The notes under the pieces were generated by a model. It did no database searches and was not told where the DNA came from. It saw only the letters and a list, made by a program, of their open reading frames with translations. Positions 34,297-47,900 of a stretch of DNA of 64,000 nucleotides are shown piece by piece. The position numbers were made by a program, and so were the translations under genes. The stretch spans positions 1,054,001 to 1,118,000 of the forward strand of contig WHVY01000011.1 of NCBI GenBank assembly GCA_022266195.1. The letters run 5' to 3'. This stretch comes from Tetranychus cinnabarinus (lineage: Eukaryota; Arthropoda; Arachnida; Trombidiformes; Tetranychidae). Numbering within the stretch: the first letter of the stretch is position 1; every line of letters starts with the position of its first letter.

Positions 34297-35943
34297 ATTG
34301 TTATTTCTCTCACCACATATCTCGTCATTTGTTTTCGTTTTGCCTTGAAAATCATTTACTAAAAAAGAGGATGGAAACAAGAAATGCCAATAATACTGAA
34401 TGCTTGGATCTTCATAAAAGATATGAGATGAAAAGAAAGTTTAAAGATAGAAAAAAATTTAATATTTTTACAGACAAAAGTTAATGTAAATAATAATAAC
34501 TATAATAATAATAATGATTCAATTGTTATTCCCTTTCAATGGTAAAAATGACATTTTGCTTCAATTAAATTTGTTTACCAAAAAGACCCAAAATCCATTT
34601 ATCAACCCAATCTGGCGCAATAATGAAAACTGAATTCACATTTAGTTAACAATAATCAACTTATCACACTAAAACTAATGTTCATCTAGTAAACTTAACC
34701 ATTGATCACAATAAGATAAAATTACTTCAATGAAAATATATTGATTAATATACTACAATTGATGAAGATGAAGAAAAAAAAGCCTTTCATTTATTAATAT
34801 CAAATTACGATTCTCTATTAATGTACCAATAAAACATTGTATTGTATTGTAGGTACAATATTTTACCAGGTAATACAAGCACATAATCAACCAAGCAAGA
34901 ACCAGATTTTAATAAGGAGAAGCCTAAATAAAGTAATCGTTTAAACTGATCAAATATATTGTTACCCGAATAAATTGTGGTACCAAAGATTGTTAACCAG
35001 AAACTGGTTAAACTAGGAAATACCCAATTGATTTAGCATTGCTGGTAAATGATTAACATAAATGGCAACAAACAATGTTTCAAGGAATGAATGCAGCAAA
35101 TACAAAAGCCAAATTACGATTAGCCCAAAAAAAGTAACCACTTATTTGAATAAATGTTTATTTTATTACAATTGATAAATACAATTCAGTTGTGGTCTGA
35201 TCAGAAGTAAGAAAGATGAAGATTGAGGTAAAAATATTAGGTAAATGTTGCCACAAATATACACATAAATGTATATTGTTATGAGGAAAGTATTTCCAGT
35301 TGAATGAGATGATAAAAAACATTAGACTTACAGGCCTATGTTGGAATCTTTGGTGAATTGATAGAGCATGTTCATGGAATGATGAAAATGATGAGGATGA
35401 AGAAGATGATGATTATGGTGATGATAAAAAATCGTCTTTAGCGTAACAGGTATTGATAGAGGCAAGTTGAACAGGAGAGGGTTCAATTTGAAGGTAACAT
35501 TATCTTGGATAATTTGTTCAACTAGATTATATTTTTCTGTGTTCACCCTTCATAGTTAATCAATCATCATTTTACCTTCTACAACAATTAAATGATTTTC
35601 ATCTTTAATCTTACAATCAACTAATCATCTTGTTTAATGGTTTAAATTTACTCCTCAAAAAGCAACAAAACAAAAGTGAGAAAATGAAAACTCTCGTTTG
35701 TTTACCTTTTCCTTGTCTCTATTTGCTTTTAAAATTTAATTATTGCGGTTATTGTGTTTAAAATTTAACCAATTTGGATATTTGTTGATCCTACTTAACC
35801 CATTAAATTGTGATTAACTGTGTTTAATAGTGTTTTAAAAGTGTTCAATCATTAAAGCTGGAAATTTGTTCATCACTTTGCAATGTGTATTGATTGCATC
35901 CTTTGCTCATCAACTCTGATTGTTAGCTGACTAAATTGTGAAA
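34297..35943. other. Intergenic, start of the gene-poor region
   Basis: No gene. It holds AAT/TAA simple runs (34484-34516) and a GATGAT-rich stretch (35370-35425). The promoter of the channel gene at 35944 should lie at the right end; no core element is assigned. Confidence 0.5.
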
Positions 35944-38900
35944 ATGTTTTACGATTGGACTGAACAATTAAACAGGCCTAAAAGTCAAGTTTATTTTGTC
36001 AAAATCATTTACATTTTACAATTTCTTTCAACCCAAATGTTACCCTTTATTTATGCAAAAGAGGTTGAGTAAGTATCACCAAATTATCATCAATAATTTA
36101 CCCAAATTGTCTTAATCAGTTAATTGTTCAACTTTCTTTCCCTCAAAGTGGAAGTAAACTATTAAACATGAAAAACATATTACCACCTCAATATGATAAT
36201 TTACAGCCGCCGAAGGAAAACGGTAAGTCAATGTTTTGATTGATCTTTTAAAGGGTAAAAATGATTACAATTATTTGTAGCTAGTTTATTGTAAATTGAC
36301 TATTAGTTGATTGTGTGGTAAATTATCAGTGTAAATATAAAAGAGGAATAAAAAATGTTAATAACAATGGAAGTGGTTTAACCATAAAATTGCTTTCAAC
36401 AAACACAAAAAACTGAATCATCAGACTTTTGGTGGATTCAATCGCTGTTTACTTTGACTTTTCAAGCATTCAATTTACCCAACACTGAACAGTTTACATT
36501 AAAATTAACCATGAATAACTGATTATTTAAAGAAACAGCATTTCTGGTTAAGTTAAATATGTTACAAGACAAAACATGAAAAAAAACAAACCAAAAAAAT
36601 GGTTCGCTTGTTTACCCATTTTGTTGCGACTAAACATTTGGGTTATCCTTTTTTTCAGTAAAAAGTGTGAATCTTTTTTTTTCTTGTTCAACTCTGTTTA
36701 ACCTTTTCTTCTTGCTAATAAACTGATGATTAAAATAAATGCGCTTGATTACTGATTGTTACAAAGGCTAATTTGATTAACTTATCCTACGAATCATTTT
36801 TTAATTTGCTAGACTTAATCAAATCTGTAAACAACTCAAACTTGTCGTCAACAATATTGGATAAAACAAAACAGATCTTCAAAAAAGTTCATTCAAAATG
36901 ATGACTGGTTATGTTGATGATAAAAACAGAGTTTTCATAGAAATTATGATAAATTGAATATTCTGATGAAAATGTTGATGATAAAATATGGTAAAATCTC
37001 ATCGAAATTTTCATTCAAAGAATAAAAATTCTGAGCATTTATGATGGAATTTAGGTCAAAGTTCGAATAACAGGTTTCATTCAAATTCTCATAAAATTCA
37101 ATGAAGAATACTTAAAATAACATGCGAATTCTGTGAAATTTTAGAGAAATTTTTACTTCAACGAAGCTAAAAATTCTGAAGAAAATACAATTTCTCAAAA
37201 ATATTTAGAATTCTGATCGAAATTAGAACAAATTCAAAACAGAACTTTTAGCTAAATTCAATGCAAATATTGAATTGAAATTAAATCTGAAAATATCTGA
37301 AAGAAATGAAAATCTTTTGTAAAAACAAAGAAAATTTGAATCGAAATCGAACGAAAATTTTATTTGAAATTTCGATCTAAAATTCTGCTGAAAACTCTTT
37401 CTCAGAGAAAACCCAATTGTAAATGTAAATGTCAATGTAAATCAACAGTCATATTATGAAGAAAATTGAAAAAATCTGAAAGAAAATAAAAACCTTTTGT
37501 AAAATCTCAAAAAGAATCTGGTGTAAAATCGAATCAAAAATTTGGTCTGAAATAAAAGTTCCATTCTAAAATCATGGTTAAAATTTCTTTTCATTATTTA
37601 CAGAAAGGCTGAAAACTTCGTAAAGTAATGATGATAAAGATGGTGATGAAAATGAAATGAGTAACTGAATGGCACTTTGATGACTTTTCATGTGAAAAAG
37701 TCACAAATCAAAAGATGATGAAGACAAGGCAAAGAGTAATTGCATTGTTCAGAATGAAATAGATGAAAACCTGCAACTGATAATTTTGTTTTTCCCTGTT
37801 TCTCCCAGTTTATCATCTTCATCTTCATCACTCTTGATACAAATTTTGGGAGAATTGAAAAATTGTCATCAACCAAAAGAGACACAAAAATTACATAAAA
37901 CCTTAAATGAGAACAATAAAGCCACAATTGATGTTATCAAATGACAAAGCAAAAGATGAAGAGCAACTCTAATTATTAATTGCAATGTAACAATAATAAT
38001 GATCATATTTTATGGAATCATTAATCATTTAAATCTTTGATCTTTATTTCTTCCTGATTGTTCAACTTGAAAGGTTGTGAGGCAAAAATGCTGGCCATTA
38101 CAAGTAAAACATTGACTTAGAGGAATCATTTTGTATATCAACAACAACATAACAATTATTAATGGTTAAACACAACGGATTATCAAGTTGTACACTTTAC
38201 TGTAAGTGTTTGTTAAATCAATTACATTTCAAGATTTAACCTGATTGTGACAATAATTTAATCCCTTTGCTTTACACCATTAAATTGGTTTCCCCTAACA
38301 TCTGACAATCAAGAGTCCGTTTTGACTGGACCAAGCTGTAATGCCATTTTCACAGTTAATGCCTTTAAATGGAAACAATTTCATTTTTTCATTTTATCCA
38401 GATTATTCACCTTTGATCAAATGATCACAGTTTAATCACAGCTTTGATTGTCATTTGTTTGTTCAATTGTTGCTCACCAAATCCCATTCGGTCAGCTTAA
38501 ACAGAAACCTTTTTCTTGCTCAACAAAATCAAAGTGTCAATGGTTGTAATGACATGAAATTTTGCTTTCTTTTGTCATTTCTGAATTTTCTCAAAGATGA
38601 TTTTCAAAAGTAATAATGAAAAGTCCAACCGATTGAAACAATCAACTGATTCAATTTGATTCAAGTTTTCATCTTTTGACGCTTATTGTTTTTCCCTGAA
38701 AACCCTTTTTTATTAAAGTCAAGTCAAGTGAAATGAATATTGATTCAAAAGTCAAAATTGTTTCTTCAAATTGAAATGATTGGGAAAAACTTGCATTTCG
38801 TTTATAATTTCATTGTAATTTCAATTGAAATGTTGATTAAAAGCAGGGAATCCTTGGAAGAAGAAAAGGCAATCTTTTATGTTTGACTGAATCGCCATTA

Positions 38901-41900
38901 GCATTAACATTGACTGTCCATTGTTTTATTCATAGCTTTCACAGTGAAGGACAATATTTTGATATATTAGGTCAAAGAGGTTGAATGACAAAAGATATTG
39001 ATGAACTTGGATTGGTAACATTTTGTATATAAGTTGCAAGGACAGAAGCCTTGTAATCAAAGTATACATATTTAGAGATGGAATTTAATCAACTTATTGG
39101 TCAACAACAATAATATTTGACCATAAAAAGGACAACCAAATTGTTTTTAGTTTAAGTTGATGAGCAGAGATGAAGAGGGTAAAGCAAACAATCAGATACT
39201 CAATTACACGAAAAGTACATTGTTATTTATTGATTTTGTTAGCACAAATAAATGATATTTATATACTTTGGTTAACCTTGATAATCAAAAATATTCATTT
39301 AATGTCAAATAACTTGCAAATAATGAATATTTTGCTGCTTATCCGGAATCTGGAGATGAAACAAAATTTTACTTTTTGTAGTGAAAATGGATTTCAACTT
39401 TTCCTCATTTTTTGTTTCATTTTTTTGTTCAAACAATTTAACATTTCATCGTAATACTTACAAGTTATTGGCTTTCAATGGTCAGAATACTCATGCTTTA
39501 ACTGGGATTTATAAATGTTGCCAAATTATCTGAGCTAAAAACAGAACTGATCGCTTAAAAATCAAGAATCCCATAAAAGTAGTACATTAGTGTATTGATT
39601 TCAGGGAAAGAACCAACTTGGTAAAATAAGAATTAAGGCGAAAAGTAATTTAGTTGCATTTTTGTAGCTTTAATGATCACTTGTTCAGGTTTTCACTTTA
39701 ATTTCACTGTAATCTTTACCATTAAACTGATAATTTGACCAAACAAAAATGAGCCAAACTGAAATTTGATAAAACAATAACTTCAATTGTTATCCTGACT
39801 CTTAATAATGGGCAAACAATTGAGCGAGCAAATCTTTTGTTTTGCCTTTTCTATCACCATTTGGTTGACAGCAAAAATTATAGCTTTCAATGTGAATAAA
39901 ATGAAATTAATGAATTGCAATTAATTATCGGAAATCAAAGACAAATGATTGAAATGATTTTTGTTTAAGGGTCGGTTCGGCATACTTTTATCTAGTTTAA
40001 ATGTTAATGAAGATTTTTCTGTGTTAATTTAACATTTTTTAATTTCGATAAGGTGTTTTAATTCTGATTAGATTAGTTTAATCCAGTTTAAATGCTCTAG
40101 GTTATCTTATATTTGTGACTCCATCTTGTCAAAAGGTCTTTGCTCTTGTTTAGAGAATTTAGTTTTGCGAATATTTAGATTCGAATGCCGACTCATAGGT
40201 TTAAATGAATTTTTCTATGACCGAAACTGTAGGTCTAACTCTTTCGCCTAATGAGCTCAGTAATTTATTGGAAGAAAATCCCAAATTTGAACTAATTCAA
40301 GAGCCACCGAAAGAATTGATCAACAACATTCATCAACGGCTACTTGATATTAGCCCAGATTAAGGAAATTTATTGCTGCTATGAGTGAGGAAATGCTAGA
40401 CATTTGTGTATCTTTATAATAAAAACAACTGTGAAAAATTTTCTGCGTTTTTGATCAATTAATCAATTAATAAAAAACAAGCTTTGAATATTGCATGCTG
40501 TTTCAAACCTTGAACCGTTATAATCACAAAAGATCACATCGACTCATCGATACTCCTCAACAAAAAGCGAAACTTCAACGGGATGCATTTGAACAAAGCA
40601 AACAAGTGATAAGTATATTAGAATATCAGGGTAAATCAAGAATAATCAATGACTATCAAGAAGATTCACAGAAAAGACAAAAAATTGGTAAGAATGAGAA
40701 TCATTAAAAGCAACTCACTATTGATAAACTATAATAAAATAATCTGTTTAGTTGTTTATAAACAAGCCCTTATTTCCACTAAAGATTTTGGGTGAAATAA
40801 AGGCGTTGAAACAAACGGTTTCGTCGCTCGTTCACCGCACTAATCTTTAAAACACGTAAAACTTTATTAGGTTTTACATTAAGGTTCGAGATAAAAGATT
40901 TTAGTTTCTTTTATTCTAGCCAATGTTAACTAGTAGAATTTAATTTTTATGCTTAATTAAATCCCGCCATATCATTATAAAGGTCCAAGTATTCAATTAA
41001 TTGAATTGCGTTATTCGTCTTTATCGTTAAGACACAAATATCTCTGGTTTTTCATAACCTTATTTTTTGCTTTGATCGAGTCGTTTCTGCTTTAGTCCAT
41101 CTTTAGCAAGATGGAGATAAACTTAGTCTTATATATATGCTACTTTTCATTCATTTGGACCATCATTTTAAGGTTCCAATGTTTATTAAAATTGGATTAA
41201 CGTTTTGAGTCGAAGTTAATATTTAATAGTTAATGATCAACTGTGACATGAATAGATAGCCAATAAAATGGACAATACTAATCATTTTATTGGCCATTAC
41301 AAAACTCTCGAGACTTGACCAACAATCCTAACCAAAAATTAACCTCACAATTGACAGGCTAAAAGTGTTATTAATGAACTGTTTTTTGCTTCCTCTTATC
41401 CTTTGATGTCCAATCAAATGAATTATTTAAGTAGAAACATTTCAAATACAATCAACTAATAATCAACTGCTAATAAACTAACAAAAGTTGATAATCAAGA
41501 GTTTCAATGACAATCAAGTTGAGTAGCATTGCGACATGACTAATGCATTTAACAATTTCTTACTTTTGATGACAATCAAAAATTGTTGATCCGTTGTTAA
41601 GAAGGGAATATCTTTATATCTATTTGATTAGACAATCACTTGAATGACATTTTCTTTTTTCTTTTCCAGGTAAACCAACTGTTGTGCGTTTTCATGTCTG
41701 GGTTTTAAGCATTGACTCAATCGATGAAGGCTCAATGGTAAGTAGAAACCGTTGAAACAAATAAAGTCTTTCAATTAAGTGCGAACTTCATCAATCGCAA
41801 ATCGACTTTCAATCTGGATTATCTTTTGATTGACACTATTAACATGAAATTGTCAAAGTAAAACTCGAATTAATCTTGTTTAGGATTTGTCATTATTGGC

Positions 41901-44900
41901 TGGACATTTTTGATTAGTTCAATTTGAATGATTTTGACTGATACCGTCATTCAAACACAACATTGATGCGAGCTTTAAACTTGAAAAATGTTAGTTTTGA
42001 TGTAACAATTCATGAGAAATTTGTTAATAAATATCTTTAGAAGTTCAAATTTTGTGTAAATTTTCAAAAATTAATGTAAATCCAAATTGATCGAAATCAA
42101 GATTTATCTTTTCCATGTTCAATTGATATTCAAGTTTGATATTATTCATTATTTAAAAACAATTTTGAATGCATAAAGTGTTCAACTGAGTGGGTTTATA
42201 AGTATTAAGCTGATTAGGAATTAATCCGTTCCACTGAATTCATCTGATTATTTTGAGCCTTTTCCTTCAAAGCATTTAATCTGAACACTTGAATAGTGAT
42301 TTGCTAATTTTAAAGCATCTTAATTAGCAAACAGATTTAATTACAAATCCGCAGATCCAAACAAACATTTAAACAAATGTCTTTGGTTAAATTGAATTTG
42401 AAGATTTCGAATTAAAAAAATGCTAAAAATGTAAATTAATAAATGATTTTCAGAACCACCATGAAGTTGGTTGAATTTAAACAAAACATTGGTGCATCTT
42501 ACTGCATGATGAATCAAATGAATTGATTAATTTGAATGAAATGGATGAACAAATGAACAGCAAAATAAACGTTCATTTGTTTCATTATCAGTACAAGTAT
42601 AAAGTTGTATTAAGTTTACAGATAATCAATTATTCCATGAATTCAATTAAAGGGTTCAAATTTAACACTTGAATTGAATTCAATTGTTGCCCATTTCAAT
42701 TTTGTTTCATCATTTGTAAAGGCATTATCACTGTTCAATTGAATGGAACAAGTTAGTTAATTTTGCTTCAACTTGCAGCTTAGGTCATGAAAAAAGCTTT
42801 AATATTATATGAAATGGAATGAACTGAAAAAATGTTCAAACCATCAATCGTTACAATCGACTGTTATTGAATGAAATTTTTTAAATTCAACTCCAACTGA
42901 GAAGCTCCGAAAATTGGCTGATAATTTTAGCGCTAGTAAAATGATAAAAAATGAAAATCGATAGTTGTTAATGTTTTACAGCATATGAGTGTGATGATTT
43001 AATTAGCTTCGAGTTTAAATTATGTTCGTCAACATTGAGTCGAACAATTGTTTGTCAATTCCATAGTGATTTAATTGTTGTTTGGTTCATCACTTTTCAC
43101 TTATCTTTGCCCGTTGATAATCAATCCATGTCAACATGTTCAATGTTTTTTAAGGTTAAACAATATTATTGCATTTTCTGGTTCATTCATGCAAAATGCT
43201 GACTTCAACTAGAGTCAATTGAGTTAAGTTTATCAAAATTAAGTAAATACAGGTTTACATTGTTGCTCCAATTGTTTCATTGAACTGAATCCACAAAGTG
43301 CTTTATGATATAGTTTTAAAACTACAAAAGAATATATTTTGGCAACGAAATGAGCATCGTGTTGACTGAGCTTTTCGTTGTTTGCTTTACAATTAAAAAG
43401 ATTTTAAAAGCAATAGTTGACATTCATCCAGAAAATGTCAATATTTGGTGCTCGACTGAACAGGTATGCAACGAATCATAAATTCAAATTCTGCTTGATA
43501 TTCTTTCAATTCTTCTTGTAAATTTTGTTAGTTTATTGAAGAATGTAATTTGAATATCGAAATCATTCGTAATGGCCTTTTGATTAACCTTGATCATTTG
43601 AAGTTAGAACATTTGTTTTTATTCAAATCATCTATTTATATCTGAATAAAGAATATTTGAATAGCAAAAATTTCTGTCGACAGATTTAAATGTTGAGTTG
43701 TTTATTCTTTCAGCTGGTTTGTGAAATAAAATACTTTGAAACACCATGTTAAAGTTAAACAGTATTTAAGCGAATATTAAATGTACTCTTTAAATTGTAT
43801 AAACTGGAACTGCTTTGAAATTGGTTACTTAATACCTTGGTAGAAGAAATAGTTTGCATCAAGCTCGAAAAGGCTTTATTCACAACGTTATTCAACAACA
43901 AGATTACATGGATATGTAAAATAAAGCATTTATTATATTTACAATTTTACATTGATGCATACAAAGTGCAGTAATTTTTTAAAAATTTTAAAATGATGTT
44001 GGTTGTCTAATACAGCCCAAACATCGGGTGCAGTTATCTAGGAATAGTGAAAATATGGTTTTGCTCTTGTCACAAGATTTCATGTTTGCAAATTACATAG
44101 TATGTGAATAACTCGCTCACAATTTTTAGCTTCTGTGAATTTACGTTCAATTTTTTATGATGTCTTTGAAAGTTTTCCTCATTGAGACAATGATTTAATA
44201 TACAATGTACACGGATATGGATGTTAATGTTTTCGGAAACTTTAATCTGCGTGATTTTGATGGCTTCCCCATTATCCTGTAGATCGATTTTGCTGTTTTG
44301 CGACGTGGAAATTAAAATTTTTGATAAAATTGTATTTTCCAATATTTGTTTTTCGCAACAATTCACCGTCAAGCTTCATTGAGGATCGATACCGAAGAAT
44401 TTTTAATAAAAAAGAAATTGTTCACTCACACTGACTGATTAGCTCTAGGGTGCTTATATGATGACTTACTTTTTTTAAGCGCAATGATCTATGCAAGTTA
44501 ATGCAGGGATTAAATTTTGTTGCGATCTAATCGAAAAAAAAATTTGCAAAACCTTTAATTGAACCCTGTCAACCCTATAAGTTATAACAGTTTTGCATTC
44601 CCTTCTTTTCGTAATTGACAAGCATTAATAATATAGTTTTATCATGTCTTATTTTACCAGATTATTCAAGATTTATCATTGTTTATTGATGTTGCACAGT
44701 TTCACATTTGAAATGAGTATTGAATGAAAGTTGTTGAGCACAAAGTATTTACTTTGCATGAAAGATTTTGCTTCAAGCTATTCATTGGCTTTAAGATGCA
44801 AATACTTGTTACTTTCATTATTCTTGATACAAACATCCTTTCTGAACATGATGAATTATTAATACCATTACATTTCCATGTCTTTCTTTCATCCGATTCC

Positions 44901-47900
44901 GGTTTGATACTTGAAACTGACTCATTAATTTGTTCAGTTCAGTTTTAGTTTATTCCAATAAGTTTGACAACAGTTTGATAGAACCTTGTGTTTTCCATCA
45001 TTTTTTTTTCTTCTAAATAGACACTAATGATAGCTCAAACTCAAGAGTTTCAATTGATATCGAATCTTCAAACCTTTAAAAAAGTTGCTTCTGAATTTTT
45101 TTCATATTTCTCCACAGTTTCAATCCAATTCATTATCAAGTGGTTCAATATTGCATAAGGTTGCAAACAAATGGTAAAATCACAAAAAAGCAAATCTAAT
45201 AATAAAAAAAGTGAAAGATTAAGTTCAGTCGTAATACTAAAAGCTTATAGCTATCAACGCCTCAGATTATTGGATTATATTTCCCACTTTTTTATGAAAA
45301 TTCAGAGTTAATCCACATTCATCATTTTCCTCATAAAAAATCATTCATTACATCAGTGATTTTTCATACGCTTCCTAATCATCTAAACCCATGAAGAAAT
45401 GACACTTTTAGACTGAAAATTGGAGGTTGAATGATAAAAATGACCTTCTATTTCTTTTGATTGTTGATCAAACAGATGTAAGAACCAGTGGTTAATAATG
45501 AAAATTGTCAATAAATGATCGATTCCGTCGAAAATGTCCATTAAGTCCAAAGAACTAAAAATTACACGAAAAATCACCTGGAAATGGCTAAATAGCATGT
45601 AAGTGTGACAATGAATCTATCAATCCAGATTGAGCCTAGAGACTCGAGCGAGAAATTTTAATTTCTGATTTTATGTGTTTTGACTTAAGTAAGAATTCAT
45701 CTGATCATGTTCGGACTTGATCCAACATGAGTTTCTTCCAAAATCGATCTTTCGTCGAAGTATCACCTACCATCGATATAAGCTAAATAAATGTCTCTTT
45801 CTTTTTCCCAATTTTCAAGTTCTTTCTCTAAACCTTCAATTTGCCCTTCAGAAGGGTTCTCGATCTCCTTAATGTAACTTTCCAATGAGCTCATTGTTTC
45901 TTCTTTTTCATGAAAATCTGAAAAGTTCTCAGTAAACATTGAAAGTGCAGTAAGAATATCAGGATGCAATGATTTGGAATCGCATGAAACACCTTGTGAC
46001 ATTTGAAGGTCAAGTTTAGATTAATTGAATTACAATAAAAGTAGTGAAAGATGAACCCTGAACTTAACATGTTTACAAAAAAATCAAATATGCAGATGGA
46101 AACATTTGCCAATTAATTTTATTCAAAATGAGTTGTTTTGGATAAAACTGATTACAGTTGAACTTTGGAAAAATTTATTCGACTCTTTTTAAAATAATCG
46201 AGTTTAACATAAAATAAACTGGAAAAGGTCAGTTGATTCAATAAACTGGTCAACTCAATTGTAACTCATAATTTAATGGACTGTAAACAATGAATGCACA
46301 CGAATAGTTGATATTGTTTATCTTAATGTTTATGTTTATTGTTTGTCATCAAGTTTACTTTTCATCCACTTTCCTGTGTTTCATCTGGAAACTCAGATAA
46401 ACTACAGATTTAACTAAAGGTAAAGGTAAATCAAAACATTGAAAATACTTTGCTCGGAAAAGTTGAAAGTTACTCTTTGTCATTTTATACTCTTTTTGGG
46501 TTCCAAAGTGAAAGTGCAAAATGATGTTTTCTTGCAGACAACAATGAATCATTTTAATACATCATTACCTATTTGATAACACAGTCACACAGTCAAATAT
46601 ACATGTAAACAAATTTGCGACTAAAAAGGCTAAACCAAGACAATTTAGTTCCATTGTTGCATTCATTTTTGGTGACAAGTTGCTCATTGTTAAATGAACA
46701 GAATGAAAGACTAAAGGTAAACTTAAAAAGATTTCCTGATTTCTTTCTGATATTTTGTACTCCCAGTCAAGTAATTTGAGCTATTATAATCTGTATTTGC
46801 ATTTCAGATGTTGATAAGTTTTTCTTATTCCTGTTCTTTTTAGTCTTTAAAGAAAAGGTAAAACAAAAGTTGAAATGCAGGTTAAAGATAAGAAAACAAA
46901 TTCCCAGTTAAATTTAAATTCAATTGATGATGGAAAGTTACTTTTAGTCGAGAAATGTGAACTTTGATGAGCTTTGAATGTTTCTTGTGACATTGACTTT
47001 ATTTTTGAATTATTTCTAGTTGATTGATATTAACGATAATTTTGATGATTTGCGCCACAAAATCAATTTCTTTTTTTCAATCTTTTCATGTCCATCATGA
47101 ATTGTGAATATCATGGAGAAGTATTGATATGACAATAAGGAAATGGAGCATTTCATGAGCATTATCAGAAATGAAAAATTGCTTCAAAACTGACATCCCA
47201 ATAGACTAAAGATTTTGACTTAATTTCAAGTGATTTTATTAAACGTATGTCATTGATCAAATAAACAGCTTACTTACAGTACAGGGAATTCAACTTTAAA
47301 TATTTTCCAGACTATGCGTTATGAACAACCTAAACATAGTTAGCACATACAACGGCACATTTGTAAGTTCATTTACTAGCACTTGCATCAGCACTTGGTT
47401 CATAAGTTAGCCTGAACATTGATCCAATAAGGTTCATCTTTTCCTACTTAATTTCATTTTGAATTGTAAAATCTTGACTTTCTGTTGAGTCAACCAACCT
47501 AAGTCTAAATGAATCTCAATTTTTCTGGTAACCACCACATCTTTGGTGTATTGGCTTCTCTATTCTGAGAGAACACTATTTTTACTGTTTAAGCTACAAA
47601 ATACTTCGAGCATAATTACACTGGCTCATAAGAGACAATTTATAGACATATTTTTAGATCAAATCAACTTGAGTATCGAAATGGAAAGGTTGTCTGAAAA
47701 AATCTATTCTCATGTTAATAAGATCATGCAATATCGTTATAACTAGGAATCTGCAATTTTTCACTGAAACTTCTTCTTTTCTGGCGCTTTAGTAAATCAA
47801 CAATTAGACAATTGTTTAGTGATTGCATTTGTTATTTCACATGATAAATATTGACATTGATATGATTCACTATGATTAAAAGTCGAAGCAAAAGATGAAT

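Noticed and set aside
35370..35425. GATGAT-rich run as a possible coding acidic tract
   Set aside because: A simple-sequence stretch outside any supported exon.
37223..37435. Phe-rich minus-strand frame
   Set aside because: It lies in a low-complexity tract of repeated GAAAATT-like words; a composition artefact.
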